From contig JASMME010000030.1 in the NCBI GenBank assembly GCA_030748365.1, positions 1 to 10,269 of the forward strand: 10,269 bases of DNA. Reading direction: 5' to 3'. The notes under the pieces are model-generated. The model did not search any database. It saw nothing but the letters and a program-made list of their open reading frames with translations, and had not been told where the DNA came from. Both the position numbers and the translations under genes were made by a program. Each line of letters starts with the position of its first letter. The first letter of the stretch is position 1. The DNA comes from Lutibacter sp. (lineage in GTDB: Bacteria > Bacteroidota > Bacteroidia > Flavobacteriales > Flavobacteriaceae). Positions 6,330 to 10,269 of this stretch are shown here, one piece after another.

Positions 6330-9080
6330 TTATTTTTTTTCAAAAGGAAGATCCTCTTGCCTGATAAATGGATTTTCTGGGTTTAGTATTTCTTTGATCA
6401 ATTGGCGTAGCTTTCCGGTGAACTGGTTTATTTCTTCCGCACCTATCGAATGGTCTTTCCCGCCTCTTTTATCGGAGAAGTTAATTTTTAAAAAACCAGC
6501 ATGTAGGTTTTTAAAAGATATGATGCCGGCTTGCAGTGGCTTGTCCAACGAGGTATTATCTTTCGAAGTATACAGGTAAGCGTAAAGCATTACCTGCAAT
6601 GCTTTGGAAAATTTATAAGCTTCGATTACTACGGAGAGATCGGGAATTTTTAGTACCGTTGGCAGTACCCGACCCGTTTTATAATCGATGATCCTGGTAA
6701 CTCCGTTTAGGGAGTCAATCCTGTCTACCACCCCTCTTATACGGATTGGGTAATCGATTCCCGCCACGTCAAGGGTCGTTGACATGTCTGCTTCAAGGGC
6801 TAGTATTTTCAATTGATTGTGTTCCGAAAGTAGCCTTTTTTCCTGGGCCAGAAATCGTTGGATATGCTTTTTAGATATTTCGAAGATTAGGTGGTTCTTC
6901 CCTGTTTCAATAGGCCCCTTCTTGTAAAAAACCGTCACATATTTAAGAAGGAGGGGTTCTACCATCAAAGACATATTATCGATGTCTTTCGGTTGTAGAA
7001 AACATCCCTTATAGGGTTCGTACAGGCCCCTTAGCACTTCGTGGATGACCGTACCCATCACCTGGTCTTCTATGGCATCAGCCACATTTACCTCTTCACG
7101 GATCTTAAGGACCGACTTTTCGTAAAATTGAATGGGGTCGTAGAGGTAGTTAGATAGCGCAGAGGCAGAGATGCCATGTGCAAAAAGATTGTTGAGTGTT
7201 GCCATTACCTCTGGGGTTTTGGCTATTTCTAAACGCGGAAGTGTGTACTGCTGGACCTCAGGACGAATGACCTGTTCAGCAATGTTGGGCCTGTCCATTT
7301 GAAGTTGCGTAATAAAACGGCTTTTCTCTCCCGCACCATAGCCATCAGTTTCTGTATTGTACAGCAAACAAACACTCTTGGCACGTTGTAATAGACGGTG
7401 AAAATGATAAGCGAAAAGGGCGTCTTTTTCATGGTAGGTGGGCAATCCAAAATGTTTCCTGATATCAAAGGGGATAAAAGAGGATACACCCTTTCCAGCG
7501 GGTAATATCCCCTCATTTACCGAGGTGATGATCACGTGCTCGAAGTCGAGGGCACGTGTTTCGAGCATACCCATCAATTGTAAGCCTTTTAGGGGTTCTC
7601 CCTGAAAGGAGAGTTTTTCATTGTGTAAGACCTGGCGAAAGAACAGGGCCAGGGTCTTTATATTGTGGAGATATCCATAGGCAGCATTCAGGGTCTTTAA
7701 TTGTTGAAAGATAAGGTATAGACGGTATAAATACTCTTTGTCTACTCCTGAAAAAGAGGGATTCAGATACCTTAACAAGGCAATACAGCCTTCAATAATT
7801 GCCGTTGGTTCTTCTGGGAAATCAAACAATGACAGCACGTTTTGGGCCTTGTCAATTTCTTCTTTTGTAAGCAGTTCTTCCATGTTTTCACAGGAAATAA
7901 ATACCACGTTCTCTGTCTTGATGTGTTGACTTATTTTCCCGAGTATCGGACCCAGTGTCTTGTCCAGCAAGGGATGTCCTAACAGGTTCAAGACGTCTTT
8001 GTGATAAAAAACCTTTTCCTGGCTTTTACCTAGTTTTTCCCGGTTTAGATACAGGTCAAAAACAGCTTCAAAGAGTTGTGCTGTAGGTAGGTATTTCAAG
8101 GGATAGCCCATGGTTATATTGACCGCTTCAACACGGTCGGGCAAGGCATTAATCGCCATGGGTAATAAAGATTCGTCCGCCAATACCAGGGCTGTTTTAT
8201 GCAGGTTGTTGATACCTGCCAGTAAGGCCCCTGCACAATGAATTTGGGCCGTGTTTTTAGGGGCTCCTATGATTTGAATATCGGCAGGCTGACAGGTAGG
8301 ATTTATCCATAAAAAAGGGTGATTCCTATAATAAGGCCAGGTCTCTTTATAACGTCTTACAAAGGTACCTGCGATATGAGAATTGTCAAAAAACGAGTCA
8401 TTGACATCCCAGTAAACGGTGGCCAAACCATTGTCTAGCAAGCCTTGAAAAATAAATTCTTCGGCTTTGTTTAGGGCGTTGAAACCCGCAAAAATGATGT
8501 GTTTTTGTCCGAGGCTACTCATGTAAAACTCAAGCTGTTCGGCTGCCTCTCTGTACAGGAGTCCTTGGTAGCCGATCTTGCGCGCTTTTAGCTGCTGAGA
8601 TAAACGGTTGTAGAGTGTTTGGAGTTGTTCGAAAAAACGGAGATAGTCAATAGACAAGGCACTGGGTTCTTTTTCCAAAAACCAGCTATTGAGTTGCTTC
8701 AGATCCTTTAAATTGCCAAACAAGGCCTCTGTATCAACCAAGGCACTGTCAATCTCACTAAAATCTTGTAGGGCTGTAATTGCCCATTGAGAAAAGACGT
8801 CAAAGGTGCTGAAGTTTTCCCGGGGACTTACTTCTCTATAGATGCTGTACAATTCAAATAAAAGCTGTGTACTGTCAATGAGGGAGCCGTCGGCAATGTC
8901 TTGTATATAATCTTCTATAGAACGGATTTCCGGGAGGAAAGCACTGTCTTTCATTTGATGCATGACAGCCCTTCTGAGAAAGACACAGGCACGCCGACTC
9001 GGCAGTACAAAGATCAACTCCTGGGGCGCTTTTCCCTGAGCAAATACTTCTTTGACAACACGTTCTATAAATGCTTCCAT
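6330..9080 (-). CDS. AddB/RecB-like PD-(D/E)XK nuclease with inactivated helicase region
   Basis: This 916-residue protein belongs to the AddB-like group that partners a UvrD-type AddA helicase in double-strand-break end processing. The C-terminal RecB nuclease domain is intact: His680 in GTVIHEVLRGLYEP, Asp786 in GVVDRID, Asp799 and Lys801 in IIDYKTG, and the QxxxY motif Gln829-Tyr833. The spacing of 13 between the two Asp residues equals that in E. coli RecB. The N-terminal part resembles a superfamily I helicase, but where a Walker A loop would be it reads IFVLPSRRACVFLRR, with no GxGKT. A later helicase-type segment (MLETRALDFEHVIITSVNEGILPAG, about 505-529) remains. After QxxxY there is no cysteine, so the AddB iron-sulfur cluster is absent; the protein stops after NPFIRQEDLPFEKK. 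No AddA gene is in the window. It is the first gene of the operon. Confidence 0.9.
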   Translation of the reverse strand: MEAFIERVVKEVFAQGKAPQELIFVLPSRRACVFLRRAVMHQMKDSAFLPEIRSIEDYIQDIADGSLIDSTQLLFELYSIYREVSPRENFSTFDVFSQWAITALQDFSEIDSALVDTEALFGNLKDLKQLNSWFLEKEPSALSIDYLRFFEQLQTLYNRLSQQLKARKIGYQGLLYREAAEQLEFYMSSLGQKHIIFAGFNALNKAEEFIFQGLLDNGLATVYWDVNDSFFDNSHIAGTFVRRYKETWPYYRNHPFLWINPTCQPADIQIIGAPKNTAQIHCAGALLAGINNLHKTALVLADESLLPMAINALPDRVEAVNITMGYPLKYLPTAQLFEAVFDLYLNREKLGKSQEKVFYHKDVLNLLGHPLLDKTLGPILGKISQHIKTENVVFISCENMEELLTKEEIDKAQNVLSLFDFPEEPTAIIEGCIALLRYLNPSFSGVDKEYLYRLYLIFQQLKTLNAAYGYLHNIKTLALFFRQVLHNEKLSFQGEPLKGLQLMGMLETRALDFEHVIITSVNEGILPAGKGVSSFIPFDIRKHFGLPTYHEKDALFAYHFHRLLQRAKSVCLLYNTETDGYGAGEKSRFITQLQMDRPNIAEQVIRPEVQQYTLPRLEIAKTPEVMATLNNLFAHGISASALSNYLYDPIQFYEKSVLKIREEVNVADAIEDQVMGTVIHEVLRGLYEPYKGCFLQPKDIDNMSLMVEPLLLKYVTVFYKKGPIETGKNHLIFEISKKHIQRFLAQEKRLLSEHNQLKILALEADMSTTLDVAGIDYPIRIRGVVDRIDSLNGVTRIIDYKTGRVLPTVLKIPDLSVVIEAYKFSKALQVMLYAYLYTSKDNTSLDKPLQAGIISFKNLHAGFLKINFSDKRGGKDHSIGAEEINQFTGKLRQLIKEILNPENPFIRQEDLPFEKK

Positions 9081-9094
9081 GACGGATAATTAAT

Positions 9095-9099
9095 CTCCT
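9095..9099 (-). promoter_or_regulatory. Possible Shine-Dalgarno AGGAG before the nuclease gene
   Basis: AGGAG lies 14 nt before the ATG at 9080, longer than the usual 5-9 nt. The in-frame triplet run upstream contains a TAA, so no earlier start is available. It is the only clear purine-rich ribosome site noticed among the genes here. Confidence 0.35.
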
Positions 9100-9120
9100 A
9101 TAAAAATATAAAAGCTAGGC

Positions 9121-9128
9121 CAAAGTAA
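9121..9128 (-). promoter_or_regulatory. Candidate -7 box for the minus-strand operon
   Basis: TTACTTTG on the minus strand differs at one position from TAnnTTTG. It would start a message about 35-40 nt before the nuclease ATG. No good -33 element is present at the expected distance, so this is a weak call. Confidence 0.3.
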
Positions 9129-9227
9129 CTTGGTTTGTTCATGTAAATTTTATCCGTCAATCAAACCCACACCATACCCACCCATATCCGATGAATGGGC
9201 GCGTTGCAAGATTTTTTTCTCGGATAT

Positions 9228-9263
9228 AAAAAAACCAGTGATGAAACATCACTGGTTTTTTTT
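9228..9263. terminator. Bidirectional terminator downstream of the OmpA-family gene
   Basis: A run of A precedes the perfect 9-bp stem CCAGTGATG / CATCACTGG with a 3-nt AAA loop, followed by eight T. Seen from the minus strand it also has a seven-T tail, so it can stop the OmpA-family transcript arriving from the right, 39 nt after that gene's stop codon. No plus-strand gene arrives from the left. Confidence 0.9.
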
Positions 9264-9302
9264 AGATTATCGGCTGATGTCAAAAGACAAGGCCTTAAAA
9301 AT

Positions 9303-10268
9303 TTAGTTAGCCAAATCGATACCTACCCTACGGTTTTTGGCCCTACCGGCTTCTGTCATATTGGTATCAACATGTGCTTTTTCACCATATCCTTTGGTTG
9401 TGAGATTCGCCTCATAAGCGCCTTTGGAAACAAGGAATGCTTTGACTGCAGCAGCTCTCTTTTCAGAAAGTTTTTGGTTACGTGCTTGGGTTCCTACACT
9501 GTCAGTGTGTCCTGAAATCACAAAATGAGCCGTCGTATATTTGGCCATGATTTTGGCGGAGGCTTCCAGTCTAGAAGGGGTGTCTTCTGTAAATTCGGAG
9601 GATCCGAGTGCAAAATAAACACCAGTAAACAGGGTCTTCAATTCGGCCACTTCAGCCGCTGAAATCTGTGGGCAACCATTGTTAGAAGCAGGACCTGCTT
9701 GATTCACACAGGCATCATCTTTGTCTAAGACTCCATCGTTGTCAGTGTCTGGCCAAGGACATCCTTTGTTGGCTGCGGGACCTGCAACAGTAGGACAAGC
9801 GTCATTTTTGTCGATCACACGGTCTCCATCGGTGTCAGGACATCCTTTGTGTTCTTTGGTACCTTTGGTATTAGGACAAGCATCATCTTTGTCGGCAATA
9901 CCATCACCATCTGCATCTGTATAAAAATCTGAAATCACTGCACCACCACCCCATGTACCAGCACAATCCTGTACACAGTCATTAGAGCTATCCGCATCAC
10001 ACGTGCCACACTCATCTTCTACAGCACTACCATTTGGTGTTCCTGCACAATCTGCACAAGAAGAATTATCACCACCACATACACCACAATCATCAATTTC
10101 TGCTGTTGAACCACATTCATTATCACAGCCTGAAGGACCAGGATTATCACAACCACAGCCAACATCTTCAAGACCGCTAAAACATACACCATCACAACCA
10201 ACATCTGGACCACTGCCACCACAATCATCTCTTTCTGAAGATCCTAGAAGATCTCTACGATCAGCTTC
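9303..10268 (-). CDS. OmpA-family surface protein with Cys-rich and TSP3 repeats, 5' truncated
   Basis: The visible 321 residues are the C-terminal part of a larger secreted or outer-membrane protein; the frame has no stop to the right edge and the signal peptide lies outside. From the N-side there are a 110-residue Cys-rich region (15 Cys), three thrombospondin type-3 calcium-binding repeats (about 118-200, DADGDGIADKDDACP and similar) and a C-terminal OmpA domain (about 213-321). The OmpA domain contains SGHTDSVG (Asp256) and KLSEKRAAAV (Arg271), the same D and R, 15 apart, that bind diaminopimelate in E. coli OmpA, so it should anchor the protein to peptidoglycan. A GTG at 9938 encodes an internal Val between Cys-rich and TSP3 regions and is not the start. 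The gene has its own hairpin terminator and is separate from the downstream operon. A role in envelope stability or surface display is inferred. Confidence 0.92.
   Translation of the reverse strand, partial: EADRRDLLGSSERDDCGGSGPDVGCDGVCFSGLEDVGCGCDNPGPSGCDNECGSTAEIDDCGVCGGDNSSCADCAGTPNGSAVEDECGTCDADSSNDCVQDCAGTWGGGAVISDFYTDADGDGIADKDDACPNTKGTKEHKGCPDTDGDRVIDKNDACPTVAGPAANKGCPWPDTDNDGVLDKDDACVNQAGPASNNGCPQISAAEVAELKTLFTGVYFALGSSEFTEDTPSRLEASAKIMAKYTTAHFVISGHTDSVGTQARNQKLSEKRAAAVKAFLVSKGAYEANLTTKGYGEKAHVDTNMTEAGRAKNRRVGIDLAN
9669..9917 (-). repeat. Three thrombospondin type-3 repeats
   Basis: Three units of about 27-29 residues each begin with a calcium-loop motif: DADGDGIADKDDACP, DTDGDRVIDKNDACP and DTDNDGVLDKDDAC. 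Each ends with G-C-P. The second loop has Arg where Gly is usual (DGDRV), and the third has VN in place of PN after its Cys. Asp-rich loops of this type bind calcium and make a stiff spacer before an OmpA domain. Confidence 0.88.
9936..10094 (-). repeat. Two tandem Cys-rich units in the OmpA-family protein
   Basis: Two adjacent units of 25 and 28 residues share the pattern D/E-x-C-G-x-C, then D-S-S, then C-x-D-C-A-G-T-x-x-G-x-A-V. The first is at 10020-10094 (DDCGVCGGDNSSCADCAG, TPNGSAV), the second at 9936-10019 (EDECGTCDADSSNDC, VQDCAGTWGGGAV). A less regular part with eight unit-like Cys (CGCDNPGPSGCDNECG) precedes them. Such units are typical of long secreted proteins in environmental Bacteroidota, and the Cys probably form disulfides outside the cytoplasm. 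Confidence 0.8.
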
Positions 10269-10269
10269 A

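Larger units (their letters stand above)
2219..9080 (-). other. Predicted seven-gene minus-strand operon
   Basis: Seven genes are read consecutively from 9080 to 2219: PD-(D/E)XK nuclease, alpha/beta hydrolase, GNAT, MATE, crotonase, small membrane protein, QueD. The junctions are a 2-nt gap, a 4-nt ATGA overlap, an 8-nt overlap, a 12-nt gap, another ATGA overlap (or a 1-nt overlap if the second ATG is used) and a 27-nt gap. No hairpin with a T-run was noticed inside the block. Overlapping stops and starts suggest translational coupling. The only sizeable upstream leader is before the nuclease gene (9081-9227). Confidence 0.75.
9081..9227. repeat. Two inverted pairs of a TATCCG hexamer in the intergenic region
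   Basis: TATCCG occurs at 9151-9156 and 9185-9190, and its complement CGGATA at 9083-9088 and 9221-9226. They form two inverted pairs: GACGGATAA (9081-9089) with TTATCCGTC (9150-9158), 9 bp arms; and ATATCCGA (9184-9191) with TCGGATAT (9220-9227), 8 bp arms. One arm lies directly next to the nuclease start codon and one arm touches the terminator. They could be operator half-sites or RNA stems. The 222-nt intergenic stretch otherwise holds only the terminator and the candidate promoter. Confidence 0.5.

Noticed and set aside
6151..6579. Plus-strand open frame of 142 codons
   Set aside because: It spans the junction of the alpha/beta hydrolase and nuclease genes in antisense, and both of those have full catalytic motifs.
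9195..9515. Open frame of 106 codons on the plus strand
   Set aside because: It runs through the terminator hairpin and then antisense to the OmpA domain. Its protein has no recognisable pattern, while the minus-strand frame encodes a clear domain.
9669..10094. Repeats considered as a possible CRISPR array
   Set aside because: The repeats are imperfect, follow codon periodicity and encode TSP3 and Cys-rich protein units; there are no identical direct repeats with unique spacers.
10019..10228. Open minus-strand frame encoding a Val/Leu-rich peptide
   Set aside because: It is a shifted frame of the Cys-rich repeats, where repeated GGT, TGT and GAT codons read as Val, Leu and Met. The apparent membrane segment is an artefact of the repeat.

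Overview
The window looks like chromosomal DNA of a member of the Bacteroidota, most likely a flavobacterium-like lineage (class only tentative). Three things point there. The genes largely lack Shine-Dalgarno sites. The -7 boxes match the Bacteroidota TAnnTTTG pattern. The proteins are of Bacteroidota type: a CTC-type bL25 with an acidic tail, a Walker-A-less AddB-like nuclease, and a surface protein that combines Cys-rich and thrombospondin-3 repeats with an OmpA domain. No mobile element, CRISPR array, tRNA or rRNA was seen.

Left part, plus strand (1-2217): the 3' end of prs (PRPP synthetase, cut by the window edge), then rplY/ctc (ribosomal protein bL25) 24 nt later, closed by a hairpin terminator. 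Next come two tandem Bacteroidota -7 boxes and pth (peptidyl-tRNA hydrolase). This is a housekeeping block for nucleotide precursors and translation.

Middle part, minus strand (9080 down to 2219): seven tightly packed genes read right to left, with junctions of +2, -4, -8, +12, -4 (or -1) and +27 nt, consistent with one operon. In transcription order they are an AddB/RecB-like PD-(D/E)XK nuclease with a degenerate helicase part, an alpha/beta hydrolase, a GNAT acetyltransferase, a MATE transporter, a crotonase-family protein lacking one of the two classic catalytic glutamates, a 58-residue single-span membrane protein, and QueD/PTPS. The functions do not form an obvious pathway. The operon ends tail to tail against pth with a single base between the stop codons, so the two convergent transcripts probably overlap.

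Right part (9081-10269): an intergenic region carries a strong bidirectional hairpin terminator and four copies of a TATCCG hexamer in two inverted pairs. Beyond it, on the minus strand, is the 3' part of a long OmpA-family surface protein. Its reading frame runs off the right edge of the window and contains a 15-cysteine repeat region, three thrombospondin-type-3 calcium repeats and a peptidoglycan-binding OmpA domain.

I found no convincing new multi-gene system. The points most worth checking are the seven-gene operon with its coupled 58-residue membrane protein, the crotonase with its altered active site, the nuclease that ends where an iron-sulfur motif would normally sit, and the repeated motif in front of the operon.
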